A program made the translations under genes and the position numbers. This document shows positions 16,949 through 26,243 of a stretch of DNA of 64,000 nt, in pieces (position 1 is the stretch's first letter; each line of letters begins with the position of its first letter). Where the stretch lies: contig NZ_CAJGZM010000002.1 in the NCBI RefSeq assembly GCF_904846175.1, positions 62,001 through 126,000 of the forward strand. Direction: 5' to 3'. Below the pieces are notes generated by a model that saw only the letters and a program-made list of their open reading frames with translations, was not told the DNA's origin and ran no database searches. Source of the DNA: Psychrobacter immobilis. GTDB lineage: Bacteria; Pseudomonadota; Gammaproteobacteria; Pseudomonadales; Moraxellaceae.

Positions 16949-17689
16949 TTACTTACCTTTGGTATCGGCCCAAATAATCTTATGCAATTGTAATTGAAAA
17001 CGTACCGGTAAAGCATCTACCAGCATCCATTCAGCTAACTCACGTGCCAATACTGGCACTTCAGGTCTGCTCATTGCTTCACTATCAGGTAACTCTTCTG
17101 CGACATTAAACATCGGTGAAAACCAAACCGTACCAACCAATTTATCCAGCTGATGCGCAAGCAGTTTTTCTTTCGCCCACTCATAATCAGTGCGGTTCAT
17201 AATGACAAATTTGATTTGGTCATGTTGAGTAAGGTAGCTAAGATTTGACCAAAGATTTTTATCAACTTCGCCTGAGCTTGGCGTTTTAAGATCCATTACT
17301 TTACTGACCGCAGGGGGTACATTTTCTACCGCTAATGCCCCAGCGGTTTCAAGCGATATCTCATAACCGTCATTTAACAAACGCTGCATTAGTTCAATGG
17401 TATTTGGCTGTGCTAATGGCTCGCCGCCGGTCAAGCAGATACGTTTACAAGGATAGCTTTTGATAATCGTGATAATAGCTTCTAGCGAGTGACGTTCACC
17501 GCCATTAAAGGCGTATTCGGTATCACAATAGACGCAGCGCAGTGGGCAACCGGTCAAACGCATAAATATCGTCGGCAAGCCTGAGGTCATTGCTTCACCT
17601 TGCAATGAATAAAAAATCTCCGTCAAACGTAACCCTGCTTCAGGATCGGTGGCAGGAATCGCCGAGGTACGTAAAGATAACTCACTCAT
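16949..17689 (-). CDS. queE: 7-carboxy-7-deazaguanine synthase QueE
   Basis: Radical-SAM enzyme that turns 6-carboxy-tetrahydropterin into 7-carboxy-7-deazaguanine on the way to queuosine in tRNA. The cluster motif reads CPLRCVYC (C48, C52, C55; CX3CX2C), preceded by the family's SLQGEAMTSGLPTIFMRLTGC and followed by LTGGEPL. It is 246 residues, a little longer than compact QueE. It stands alone; queC, queD and queF are not in the window, but a queuosine-precursor transporter with a probable preQ1 riboswitch is at 60.2 kb. No riboswitch-like element was seen before queE itself. Confidence 0.93.
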   Translation of the reverse strand: MSELSLRTSAIPATDPEAGLRLTEIFYSLQGEAMTSGLPTIFMRLTGCPLRCVYCDTEYAFNGGERHSLEAIITIIKSYPCKRICLTGGEPLAQPNTIELMQRLLNDGYEISLETAGALAVENVPPAVSKVMDLKTPSSGEVDKNLWSNLSYLTQHDQIKFVIMNRTDYEWAKEKLLAHQLDKLVGTVWFSPMFNVAEELPDSEAMSRPEVPVLARELAEWMLVDALPVRFQLQLHKIIWADTKGK

Positions 17690-17873
17690 AATATTTCAAA
17701 CACAGGTAGAGATTGATAATACCGTAAGCATTTATCAAATAAAAAAGGTTTAATAATTTGTCTAACGCTAGGATTTTCAGCGTACAAACGAGGCAAAGAT
17801 TATAACGTAATCTCTTACATCAAACTGCCATTAAACTTACTATTAAGCTGTTATTAACCTGCCATAAAGCATT

Positions 17874-17907
17874 AAAAAAGATGCTCGAGTCAGCCCTAGC
17901 ATCTTTT
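17874..17907 (-). terminator. Intrinsic terminator after dapD
   Basis: Arms AAAAGATGCT and AGCATCTTTT with a 12-base loop; on the minus strand the stem ends in six T, 48 bases after the dapD stop. Confidence 0.75.
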
Positions 17908-17954
17908 ATGATAAAAACAATTAATGTAATAATTAAAACGTGATAACTAAAAAG

Positions 17955-18776
17955 CTAGGCCAAACGTAATAACTCATTGACTGATGTTTTAGCACGGGTT
18001 TGCGCATCGACTTTTTTCACGATGATAGCGGCGTATAAACTGTGCGTACCGTCTTCTGATGGCAAGCTACCCGGTACAACGACTGAGCCTGCTGGTACAC
18101 GGCCGCGATGAATCTCACCCGTTTCGCGGTCATAAATACGCGTCGATTGACCGATAAACACCCCCATAGAAATCACTGAGCCTTCTTCTACAATAACGCC
18201 TTCAACGATTTCAGAGCGCGCACCGATAAAGCAATTGTCTTCAATGATGGTTGGATTGGCTTGCAGCGGCTCTAAGACACCGCCGATACCAACGCCGCCT
18301 GATAAATGCACATTTTTACCGATTTGGGCACATGAACCAACCGTCGCCCACGTATCTACCATCGCGCCTTGGTCGACGTAGGCACCGATATTGACGTACG
18401 AGGGCATCAATACGGCACCGGCTGCAATATATGAGCCTTTACGAGCAACTGCTGGTGGTACCACGCGCACGCCAGCTGCTTTAAATTGCGCTTCTGTCCA
18501 ATTAGCAAACTTCGTTGGTACCTTGTCATAGAACTGTACGTGTTCGCCCGCAGCTTGGACATAGTTATCATTTAAACGGAACGATAATAAAACCGCTTTT
18601 TTAGCCCACTGATTGACCACCCATTCGCCATCTTTTTTCTCTGCCACCCGCAAGCTACCGTTGTCTAGTTGCTCAAGCACTTCATTGATAGCATCGCGTA
18701 CGTCTTGTGGCATGGTTGCTGGGCTATAGTCGTTACGATTTTCAAAGGCTTTTTCAATGGTTTGTTGCAATGACAT
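17955..18776 (-). CDS. dapD: Tetrahydrodipicolinate N-succinyltransferase DapD
   Basis: Transfers succinyl from CoA to tetrahydrodipicolinate in lysine and diaminopimelate synthesis. Left-handed beta-helix acyltransferase of 273 residues with hexapeptide repeats ([35 protein letters not shown]) and an N-terminal helical domain. Start placed at 18776 ([11 protein letters not shown]), which has AGGAA at a good distance; the longer frame to 18893 has none. Length and start match the family. Confidence 0.95.
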   Translation of the reverse strand: MSLQQTIEKAFENRNDYSPATMPQDVRDAINEVLEQLDNGSLRVAEKKDGEWVVNQWAKKAVLLSFRLNDNYVQAAGEHVQFYDKVPTKFANWTEAQFKAAGVRVVPPAVARKGSYIAAGAVLMPSYVNIGAYVDQGAMVDTWATVGSCAQIGKNVHLSGGVGIGGVLEPLQANPTIIEDNCFIGARSEIVEGVIVEEGSVISMGVFIGQSTRIYDRETGEIHRGRVPAGSVVVPGSLPSEDGTHSLYAAIIVKKVDAQTRAKTSVNELLRLA

Positions 18777-18925
18777 AAATATTCCTAAAGTTGGTAAAGG
18801 TAAATAAAACGATGGTAATAAGTGTGGTCGGTTATAAAAAGCTTTGGGTATTGCCGATAATTTAGCGAGTTTTAGCAAATAGGTTAGGTCCATTATCAGA
18901 GCTATTATTATTGCTAATGCTGATA

Positions 18926-19867
18926 TTAATGATCAGCGCTGTTAATTTTTATCCATTCTAAAATATCTTGATAAACCAGCGCTTTATTCTGTTCATGAAT
19001 TGGCTCATGGCGCATATGCGGGTAGAGTTGTAGCGCAACATTGCTAAAGTTCTGTTTTTCTAAACGGCTGGCAATTTTACGGATGCCTTTGCCCATATCG
19101 CCAATAGGATCATTCTCGCCGCTGACCAATAATATGGGGAAATCTTTGGTAATCGTTGTCGCCCAGTTTTTATTGAGACCAGCTTCCATCAAGGTAAACA
19201 AGGTTAGAAAACCATTATTGGTAAATTCAAAGCCAGTTAATGGATCGGCTTCGTAGGCTTCGACAGCTGCAGGGTCTTCGTTTAACCAGGCAAATTTTGA
19301 GGAAGAAATACGATTATCAAGCTTGCTGTTTAGCACTTTATTCATCGTATTGGCAAAAACTGAGTTTGGCTTTTTAGGCGCCACTTTTGCCAGTACTTTA
19401 TTAATCGGTAGTAGCACTTTGGTCAATGGATTGGCATCAGCGGTGCCCATTAAAATTGCACCGCTAAAGTTACGCGCATGATGTTTGAGGACGTTGCGCA
19501 CGATAAACGAGCCCATCGAATGCCCCATGACAAAGTGCGGCACGTTAGGATGGCGTGCCTTTAGGCTATCTGCCATGATAATGACGTCTTTTAATAATGA
19601 CTGCACCGGATGTTCTTCAGCAAAGAATCCCAAATCACTGGCTGATTTAACCGTCTGTCCATGACCAAGCTGATCATAAGTGGCGACCGCAATACCGTTA
19701 TCTGCTAAAAACTGCGCAAATTCTGCATAACGCTCACTGTGTTCTGCCATACCATGCACAATCAGTAGGGTAGCAATAATCGGCGTCGTATTATCACTTG
19801 GCTCAAAAAAAGTATGATGCAAATAATGGGTGTTGTCAGAGGAGGTAATTTGTTCGGTGTTACTCAT
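18926..19867 (-). CDS. Monoacylglycerol-lipase-like alpha/beta hydrolase
   Basis: Cytosolic serine hydrolase of about 313 residues, nearest to lysophospholipase/monoacylglycerol lipase (Hydrolase_4) enzymes. Seen: oxyanion region [25 protein letters not shown], nucleophile elbow GHSMGS, acid residue in SGENDPIG, and the catalytic His in [11 protein letters not shown]. Start set at 19867 (MSNTEQI) with AGGA upstream rather than the longer frame. No operon partner. Substrate is inferred from the family only. Confidence 0.85.
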   Translation of the reverse strand: MSNTEQITSSDNTHYLHHTFFEPSDNTTPIIATLLIVHGMAEHSERYAEFAQFLADNGIAVATYDQLGHGQTVKSASDLGFFAEEHPVQSLLKDVIIMADSLKARHPNVPHFVMGHSMGSFIVRNVLKHHARNFSGAILMGTADANPLTKVLLPINKVLAKVAPKKPNSVFANTMNKVLNSKLDNRISSSKFAWLNEDPAAVEAYEADPLTGFEFTNNGFLTLFTLMEAGLNKNWATTITKDFPILLVSGENDPIGDMGKGIRKIASRLEKQNFSNVALQLYPHMRHEPIHEQNKALVYQDILEWIKINSADH

Positions 19868-19981
19868 AAACGAATCCTGATGTTGATATAAAAGAGACAG
19901 AAAATACTTTATAGTCAAACCTATAGAGATTTGACTATAAAGTATTAAAGTGTTCAGTCTTAGTATGCTGTCATTATAGTT

Positions 19982-21748
19982 TTATTTTGCTGGTCGCTGA
20001 TAGATTATTTTACCTTCTTTAATAGTTGTTACGACATTAATATCTTTAAGCTTATCCGTATTTATCGTTAACGGATTGGCATCTAATATAACCAAATCAG
20101 CCAGCTTACCCTTCGTTAATGTACCCTTACTATTTTCCTCATAATACTCATAAGCAGCATTGGTCGTAATGGCTTTAAGTGCTTGATAAGGCGTAGCGCG
20201 CTCATCGACACCAATAGTTTTGCCTGAGCGCGAGGTGCGATTGACCGCTGACCAAACGGTAAATAGCGGATTGACTGGGGTCACGGTATCGTCAGAATGG
20301 TTGGTATATTTTAACCCCATTTTATCCGCAGTCGCTATTGGGCTCGAAAAATCAGCGCGTTTTTTACCTAGATTCTTGACATGCACATCACCCCAAAAAT
20401 AGGCATGATTGGTAAAAAATGACGGTAGCATCTTGTACTTTTTAAAGGACTCTAGCTGGTCAGGGCGTGCAAACTGCGCATGAATAGGCACCGTACGGCG
20501 ATCTTTATCAGCGGCTTGTCCAGTCTTCTTAACCGCATATTCATGTGCTTTGATAATCATATCTGTTGCGCCATCACCATTGTTATGAATAAACAATTGG
20601 TTATCACGCTGATAAGCCTTTACAAACATCTCATTAAGCTCATCTTGGCTAATGCTCGGGAGTCCGCGACAGTCTTTTTCGCAGTCTGGTACTGGCGTCA
20701 AATAAGGTTGACTAAAGTAAGCGGTCTTACCTTGAGGCGAGCCGTCGGCAATGATTTTAGTCCCTTGTACTTTAAAGCCGTTTTGATAGGTTTTCCAGAC
20801 AAAGTCTTTGTCCGCTAAGTTTTCATCTAAGTCACTAGCGCCAGCAAGTGCGATTAAGTCGATTTTAAGTTTGCCTGCATCGGCCTGTTTTTGGAAAAAC
20901 TGAATGGTATTACGAGCCGTTGAGCCATTGTGCGCGGTAGTCAGACCATTTTTGGCATAATAATCTTGGGTCTGCTCAAAGAACTTGGCTTGATTAGGTT
21001 CTAACACCTCTAACATCCGCCCCACAAAGGGATACATAGCCGTTTCTTGGACAAGGCCATTTGGTTCGTTAGAACCTTTAACTCGTGCAATATTACCACC
21101 ATCTGGGTTTTTAGTATCCGCGGTAATGTTCAGGGCTACTAAGGCTTTGCTGTTGGCTACACCCATATGACCACTGGTATGTTGCAAGTATACTGGGTTA
21201 TTAGGTAATACTTTATCGATGTCTGCTTTGGTTGGATGACGCTCCTCCGCTAATTGACTCTCATCATAACCCCAACCATATATCCATTCGCCATCAGCAA
21301 TATTATTGTCTTTTTTATAGTCTTTTAAGGCTTCTAGCAATTTATCCATACTATCAATCTCGCCAACCGGCGGCGGGTTTAAGTTGACCTGACCCATGGT
21401 GTTTGACACCATGTCAAAGTGACTGTGCGGATCAATAAAACCTGGCAACAAAGTTTTGCTGTTTAAATTCACTTGTGCTGCGTTTTTATATTTTGATTGG
21501 GCAGTATTTAAATCACCAACGTAAGCAATCTTGCCTGCCTGAGTGACTAAAGCTTCGACCATCTGCGGCTGCTCACCTTCCATAGTGATGATATTGCCAT
21601 TGTAATAAACAGTTGCTGAGTTACTTGCATGTCCTGTATTTGCCTGTTCCGTATTTACCCGTTCTGTGTTGGTTTGCATAGCAGTACAGCCAATCATGCT
21701 CATCAGTCCAATACTCAGTAACGTCGGCTTAATGATGCTTATAGTCAT
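19982..21748 (-). CDS. Exported YtcJ-type metal-dependent amidohydrolase
   Basis: A 588-residue amidohydrolase of the YtcJ group, which have a split beta-sandwich and a TIM barrel that binds one or two metal ions. Metal-site start motif FIDPHSHFD, the following GYDESQL, later HAQFARPDQ and NHSDDTVTPVNPL, and the closing KGKLADLVILDANPL are typical. The N-terminus is a signal peptide with a lipobox-like SMIGC (C21), so it is probably a lipoprotein facing the periplasm. Substrate is unknown; relatives hydrolyse amides and formamides. Confidence 0.85.
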   Translation of the reverse strand: MTISIIKPTLLSIGLMSMIGCTAMQTNTERVNTEQANTGHASNSATVYYNGNIITMEGEQPQMVEALVTQAGKIAYVGDLNTAQSKYKNAAQVNLNSKTLLPGFIDPHSHFDMVSNTMGQVNLNPPPVGEIDSMDKLLEALKDYKKDNNIADGEWIYGWGYDESQLAEERHPTKADIDKVLPNNPVYLQHTSGHMGVANSKALVALNITADTKNPDGGNIARVKGSNEPNGLVQETAMYPFVGRMLEVLEPNQAKFFEQTQDYYAKNGLTTAHNGSTARNTIQFFQKQADAGKLKIDLIALAGASDLDENLADKDFVWKTYQNGFKVQGTKIIADGSPQGKTAYFSQPYLTPVPDCEKDCRGLPSISQDELNEMFVKAYQRDNQLFIHNNGDGATDMIIKAHEYAVKKTGQAADKDRRTVPIHAQFARPDQLESFKKYKMLPSFFTNHAYFWGDVHVKNLGKKRADFSSPIATADKMGLKYTNHSDDTVTPVNPLFTVWSAVNRTSRSGKTIGVDERATPYQALKAITTNAAYEYYEENSKGTLTKGKLADLVILDANPLTINTDKLKDINVVTTIKEGKIIYQRPAK

Positions 21749-22129
21749 GGCGCTATCCTTAATATTGTTTTTAGATAAATAACTGCTATCACCAATTTAA
21801 CGACAAAGCTTTAAGGGGTCAATGCTATTTATGATTTTATCGTCAGCATTTAGCTTGATTAACCTCCAATACCGTTTAAATTATATTCCAGTTTTTATTG
21901 AAGTTTGATGACATACTAATGATTGCGCTTGTTTTATTTACGGATTTTATTGTATAAAAAAATGAATAATCTAATGATGAATGTTAGCAGGCGACAAACT
22001 ATTTTTTAGGGCTTGTCGGGTTATAAAATAAAAACAACAGCCATAAAAAAACCCCCATCAAAGTGATGAGGGTCTTGGCAAATGCCATAATCGAATCAAA
22101 AAAGATTCAAAAAATGTACTACTAAAATA
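21749..22129. other. Intergenic region before tRNA-Asn
   Basis: About 380 AT-rich bases. Apart from the tRNA terminator (22044-22073) I see nothing that supports a gene or a known element. Confidence 0.5.
22044..22073 (-). terminator. Intrinsic terminator of tRNA-Asn
   Basis: On the minus strand ACCCTCATCA, CTT loop, TGATGGGGGT, then a run of T. Lies 57 bases after the tRNA 3' end. Confidence 0.8.
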
Positions 22130-22205
22130 TGGCTCTCCAACCTGGGCTCGAACCAGGGACACACGGATTAACAGTCCGTTGCTCTACCAACTGAGCTATT
22201 GGAGA
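22130..22205 (-). tRNA. tRNA-Asn (anticodon GTT)
   Basis: Reads as a complete 76-base tRNA on the minus strand: acceptor TCTCCAA paired with TTGGAGA, D-arm GCTC...GAGC, anticodon arm ACGGA-CTGTTAA-TCCGT with GTT, variable GTGTC, T-arm CCTGG-TTCGAGC-CCAGG, discriminator G and encoded CCA. All stems are fully paired. Confidence 0.97.
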
Positions 22206-22599
22206 ATAAGCGGTAAGGGTTTAATTGCTTACAGCATGCTTAGAAAGTCTCTAACGAGTTCTTGCTAAGTGGGGCGTATTCTAGCAAAGATAAAAAATAC
22301 GTCAAGCTTTTTTTTCATATTTAGCAAATATTATGCTTTTACTGAGTAGATAAGCGTTATTGTAGGTCAGCTGTTATAGGTATGATTGCGCAGTAACAAC
22401 AAATCAAGCCACTACTTTACATTATAATTGTTTAGATTTGATAAATAGTCGAATCATGTGGTTAATTTAAACTTTACATGTAGCATAAGCTGAGTGATAA
22501 TAAAAATGAGAGCGTTAGAACATTATTAAAATAAAACGGCACGCTCAAAATAAAACTACACGGATGATAAAAACTAACACTACTAAAAGGACGTTCACC
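22206..22599 (+). other. Region between tRNA-Asn and the lipid operon
   Basis: 394 bases, AT-rich, holding the promoters of the tRNA (minus) and of the SDR operon (plus). AAAAGGA at 22585-22591 is the ribosome site of the SDR. No operator could be recognised. Confidence 0.5.
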
Positions 22600-23337
22600 A
22601 TGACAGACTCTTCTAAAAAACAGCATATTCTTATTACTGGCGCGACCTCAGGCATCGGTAATCAGCTAGCAAAAGATTATCTAATAGCAGGACATCATGT
22701 CTATGCCGTTGGTCGTGATGAGCACGCCTTAGCTGAATTGAAGTCACTAGGAGCAGAAACGCTTGATTTGGATTTGATGGATCGAGAGAAGGTAATAGAA
22801 GCGTTTGACAAAGTTAGCCAGATAGATGTGGCGATTTGTGGGGCGGGCATGTGTGAATATTTAGATATGCCAAACTTCAATAGTAGTGTTTTTATGAAAG
22901 TCATGTCGGTCAATATGGGTACGCTGTCTCATGCTATCGAGGGTGTGTTACCTAAGCTTATCGCTTCACGCGGGCGTTTGGTTGGGATGGGTTCAGCATC
23001 AGCTTATGTGCCTTTTGCTCGCGCTGAAGCTTATGGTAGCTCAAAAGCCGCAATCCATTATTTAATGAAAACCTTGCAGATCAGCCTTGCACCGTATGAG
23101 GTGTCAGTAAGTTTGGTCGTACCTGGTTTTGTTGAGACGCCAATGACCAAGCAAAACGATTTTCCGATGCCGTTTTTACAAACGCCTGAGCAGGCAAGTA
23201 AAGCGATTCGTACTGGTATTGAGAGCGGTCATGACGTCATTGAATTTCCCAAAAAATTGACTTTACCATTAAAGGTATTGGGGACATTACCTGATGTGGT
23301 TTGGCAACACGTCAGTGAAAAAATCAATAAAAAATAA
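22600..23337 (+). CDS. Short-chain dehydrogenase/reductase
   Basis: NAD(P)-dependent Rossmann oxidoreductase of 245 residues. Nucleotide loop GATSGIG, the CGAG variant of NNAG (ICGAGMCEY), catalytic Ser region MGSASAYVPFARAEAYGSSKAA with Tyr and Lys in YGSSK. Start at 22600 (MTDSSKK) has AAAAGGA upstream; the longer frame does not. First of a five-gene operon (SDR, FAD enzyme, DUF1365, CFA-like, DUF2177) found in this order in other Proteobacteria; by context it acts on a membrane lipid or fatty acid. Confidence 0.9.
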   Translation: MTDSSKKQHILITGATSGIGNQLAKDYLIAGHHVYAVGRDEHALAELKSLGAETLDLDLMDREKVIEAFDKVSQIDVAICGAGMCEYLDMPNFNSSVFMKVMSVNMGTLSHAIEGVLPKLIASRGRLVGMGSASAYVPFARAEAYGSSKAAIHYLMKTLQISLAPYEVSVSLVVPGFVETPMTKQNDFPMPFLQTPEQASKAIRTGIESGHDVIEFPKKLTLPLKVLGTLPDVVWQHVSEKINKK

Positions 23338-23369
23338 CAGAGTAAAATGTCTAACAAGGGAAATCTTTT

Positions 23370-25127
23370 ATGTCGTTCATCCGCCGCAGACGTAGCAGTA
23401 TAGAAGAGACGGCTAAAAAGTCTCCCAGTGTTTCGCTAGACTCTAGCCATGCCGCTATCCATAAGAAAAAACGAGTCGCTATCATCGGCTCGGGCGTATC
23501 AGGACTGACTTGTGCGCATTATCTAGCAGCGCAATTTGATGTCACGGTATTTGAAGCCAATGATTATATCGGCGGACACGTCAATACCATCGATGTGGCG
23601 CTACAAGAGGGCAAAAAGGCGAAATCTAGCAAAGTAGAAAAAAGTGCCATAGATACCGGCTTTATTGTTTTTAATGAGCGTACCTATCCCAATTTTTTTC
23701 GCTTGCTCTATGATTTGCAAGTGCCGTTTCAATCAACGGATATGAGTTTTTCTGTCAAGAATACCGCACGCAATTTTGAATACAACGGTCATACGCTCAA
23801 TACTTTGTTATCGCAGCGCAAAAATATTCTTAGTCCTAAGTTTTGGGCATTTATCACCGATATTTTGCAGTTCAATAAGCAGGTGCGCCAGCTGCGCCAA
23901 GATTATGAGGCAGCTCGTACACAAGGGCAGGATATCAGTTTGTTTGCTAAGCAAACGCTAGGCGATTATTTGAATAGTAGTAAATATGGTGAGTTGTTTA
24001 AGGATAATTATCTACTGCCGATGGTATCTGCTATCTGGTCAACTAGCTTGAATGACGTGCAAGAATTTCCGTTAATATTTTTTGCTCAATTCTTTGACAA
24101 TCATGGTTTGCTTGATGTGGTCAATCGCCCGCAATGGTTCACTATCAAAGGTGGTTCTAAACAGTATGTCAATAAACTTGTGACACGCTTTGTAAAAATG
24201 GGCGGTCGCATTTTGGTCAATACTCCGGTGCAGTCTGTCATCCGTCATGCTGATAAAGTCACGTTGACGCTTGCTGATAAAACTGACGCCAATGATAAGA
24301 GCAGTATTAAAAATAAAGGCAGTATAAAAGATAAAGGCAATGCAGCCGTCCAAGAACTGGTTTTTGATGAAGTTATCTTTGCTTGTCATGCAGATACGGT
24401 GCTTAAAATATTAAAGAACGCCAATCCTATCGAGCTAGAAGTATTAAGTCATTTTACCTTTACCAATAACACTGCCGTTTTGCATACCGATACATCCGTC
24501 TTACCAAAGAGGTCGCTCGCTTGGGCAAGTTGGAACTATTTGCTTGATAATAAAAATGCCAAGCAGAGTGATAATCGACAGGCGCCACCTACTGCCAAAC
24601 CGGTATTGACCTACCATATGAATATCTTGCAGCGCCTAACCAAGCGTCATAACTACCTAGTGACGTTAAATCATGAAGTAGATGCGCACCAAGTGATTAA
24701 AAAGATTGATTATAGCCACCCAGTTTTCAATAACGAGATGATTGCTGCACAAGATGAGTGGTCACGTATTTCTGGTGTTGATTTGCATACCCATTTTTGC
24801 GGTGCTTATTGGTTCAATGGCTTTCATGAAGATGGCGTAAGAAGTGCACTACGCGTCTGTCAGGCATTAGGATGCGACATCGATATTAAGGATACCGTTA
24901 ACCCAAATCATCTGCCTGATACCGAGAGTGCTCATACGCCGTTCCGATATAAAGATTTGCCAATAAAGGCAGACAAACAGTTACGTAAACTTAAAAAATG
25001 TCAGATAGTCACTGCCACGACCAATCAAGAATTGGTGGCATATATTGCAACTCTAGAGCCATCTGCCAAAGTAGATAGTAAGAAAAAACTGGGATTTTTC
25101 GCTTGTCGTAAAGCCAAAAACAGTTAG
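23370..25127 (+). CDS. FAD-dependent amine-oxidase-type oxidoreductase
   Basis: A 585-residue flavoprotein with an N-terminal FAD-binding Rossmann motif VAIIGSGVSGLTCAHYLAA and the GG doublet NDYIGGHVNTID, like amine oxidases and fatty-acid desaturase/isomerase-type flavoenzymes. The family occurs beside CFA-like methyltransferases; in Rhodobacter a comparable flavoenzyme is needed for furan fatty acids. Here a Lys/Asn/Asp-rich insertion is seen near 310-330, and a basic tail at the end. Gap to the SDR is 32 bases and to DUF1365 about 20, so co-expression is likely. Reaction is inferred from context. Confidence 0.85.
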   Translation: MSFIRRRRSSIEETAKKSPSVSLDSSHAAIHKKKRVAIIGSGVSGLTCAHYLAAQFDVTVFEANDYIGGHVNTIDVALQEGKKAKSSKVEKSAIDTGFIVFNERTYPNFFRLLYDLQVPFQSTDMSFSVKNTARNFEYNGHTLNTLLSQRKNILSPKFWAFITDILQFNKQVRQLRQDYEAARTQGQDISLFAKQTLGDYLNSSKYGELFKDNYLLPMVSAIWSTSLNDVQEFPLIFFAQFFDNHGLLDVVNRPQWFTIKGGSKQYVNKLVTRFVKMGGRILVNTPVQSVIRHADKVTLTLADKTDANDKSSIKNKGSIKDKGNAAVQELVFDEVIFACHADTVLKILKNANPIELEVLSHFTFTNNTAVLHTDTSVLPKRSLAWASWNYLLDNKNAKQSDNRQAPPTAKPVLTYHMNILQRLTKRHNYLVTLNHEVDAHQVIKKIDYSHPVFNNEMIAAQDEWSRISGVDLHTHFCGAYWFNGFHEDGVRSALRVCQALGCDIDIKDTVNPNHLPDTESAHTPFRYKDLPIKADKQLRKLKKCQIVTATTNQELVAYIATLEPSAKVDSKKKLGFFACRKAKNS

Positions 25128-25150
25128 TAGGCTTAGCCAAGGAGGTCATG

Positions 25151-26182
25151 ATGAATACTGCGTTACAACCGTCTAATATTAAGTCAAATGAAGACTTAGA
25201 TGATATTCATACTAGATTGCCGCACCAAATTTTTCATGGAAGTACATGGCACAGTCGCTTGTTACCCAGTATGCATAAATTTGCTTATCCTTATCGTTAT
25301 TGGGGGGTCAATATTAGTGCATTAGCGGCAGGGCAACCACTCACAGAAGTTAATATTAATACGCCAGTTTTTTCCAAAAGTAAGATTTTAAAAAAACTGC
25401 TCTTATTCTCTGGTGCCAAAAAGGCCTTGCAGCAATTCCACCCCAATGATTATTTACAAGGGTTAGGTTTAGAAAAAAATAGCCTAAGTAAAAATAAGAA
25501 TACAGGATCAAATACAAGAAAGGCATTAAGCGCTGACCAAGCGCTAGAGCAGCGTTTAATACAGGCATTTACTAAACAGACGGGTAGTGCGCCAACAGGC
25601 GATATGCTTGGCATGCTTGTTTGCCGCAATGCTGGTATTTATTTTAGCCCAGTGAATTTCTATCTAGGTTTTGATAGCGAGCAAAATCCTACTCATCTGC
25701 TAGCAGAGGTGTCAAACACGCCATGGGACAAACGCCATTATTATGGGTTTCTATTAGAAGGCGCAAATACAGAGTTTTGTCATGATAAAGACTTTCATGT
25801 GTCGCCGTTTAATCCCGTTGATCAGCAATATTGCTGGCAAGTTGCGATAAAAAGTACAGTAAAAACTGAGACAAAAAAACAGTCGCAAAACGGTTTACAA
25901 GTTCGGATTGCTATTAATATCAGTGACGCGCGCGGTGAGGTTTTAAAAACAGGTATAAAAATGTCTGGTACACCAATGACAGCAATCACCATTCGCGAAA
26001 GTTTGCGCAAAAACCCATTGATGAATGTGACGTCTTTGACCCGTATCTATTGGCATGCTTTCAAACTTTATGCCATTAAAAAAGTGCCTTATATTAACTA
26101 TGATGAAAAGTTAGCCGATAGCCAACAGCAGCAATCGAAGACGGGTAAAAAACCGGGTATGAGAAATAAACTGAAAAAATAA
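25151..26182 (+). CDS. DUF1365 protein of the lipid operon
   Basis: Member of DUF1365, unknown in mechanism but constantly next to CFA-like and FAD genes. Seen: YRYWGVNISAL-type start, NPVNFYLGFD, VSNTPWDKRHYY, DKDFHVSPFNPVDQQY and NVTSLTRIYWHAFKLYAIKKVPY near the end, all typical. A Lys/Ser/Asn-rich insertion lies near residues 110-130. Two ATGs are adjacent; 25151 has the better spacing to the strong AGGAGG (25139-25145), 25148 is too close. It may bind lipid; no catalytic residues are known. Confidence 0.88.
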   Translation: MNTALQPSNIKSNEDLDDIHTRLPHQIFHGSTWHSRLLPSMHKFAYPYRYWGVNISALAAGQPLTEVNINTPVFSKSKILKKLLLFSGAKKALQQFHPNDYLQGLGLEKNSLSKNKNTGSNTRKALSADQALEQRLIQAFTKQTGSAPTGDMLGMLVCRNAGIYFSPVNFYLGFDSEQNPTHLLAEVSNTPWDKRHYYGFLLEGANTEFCHDKDFHVSPFNPVDQQYCWQVAIKSTVKTETKKQSQNGLQVRIAINISDARGEVLKTGIKMSGTPMTAITIRESLRKNPLMNVTSLTRIYWHAFKLYAIKKVPYINYDEKLADSQQQQSKTGKKPGMRNKLKK

Positions 26183-26243
26183 GCCCCACGACTTTAGAAG
26201 TCTAATATTCAGCATGATGCATTTAAACAAGGATGATTACAGA

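Noticed and set aside
17690-17780. Possible preQ1 riboswitch before queE
   Set aside because: No GGTTC / ACCC loop pattern found on the minus strand there.
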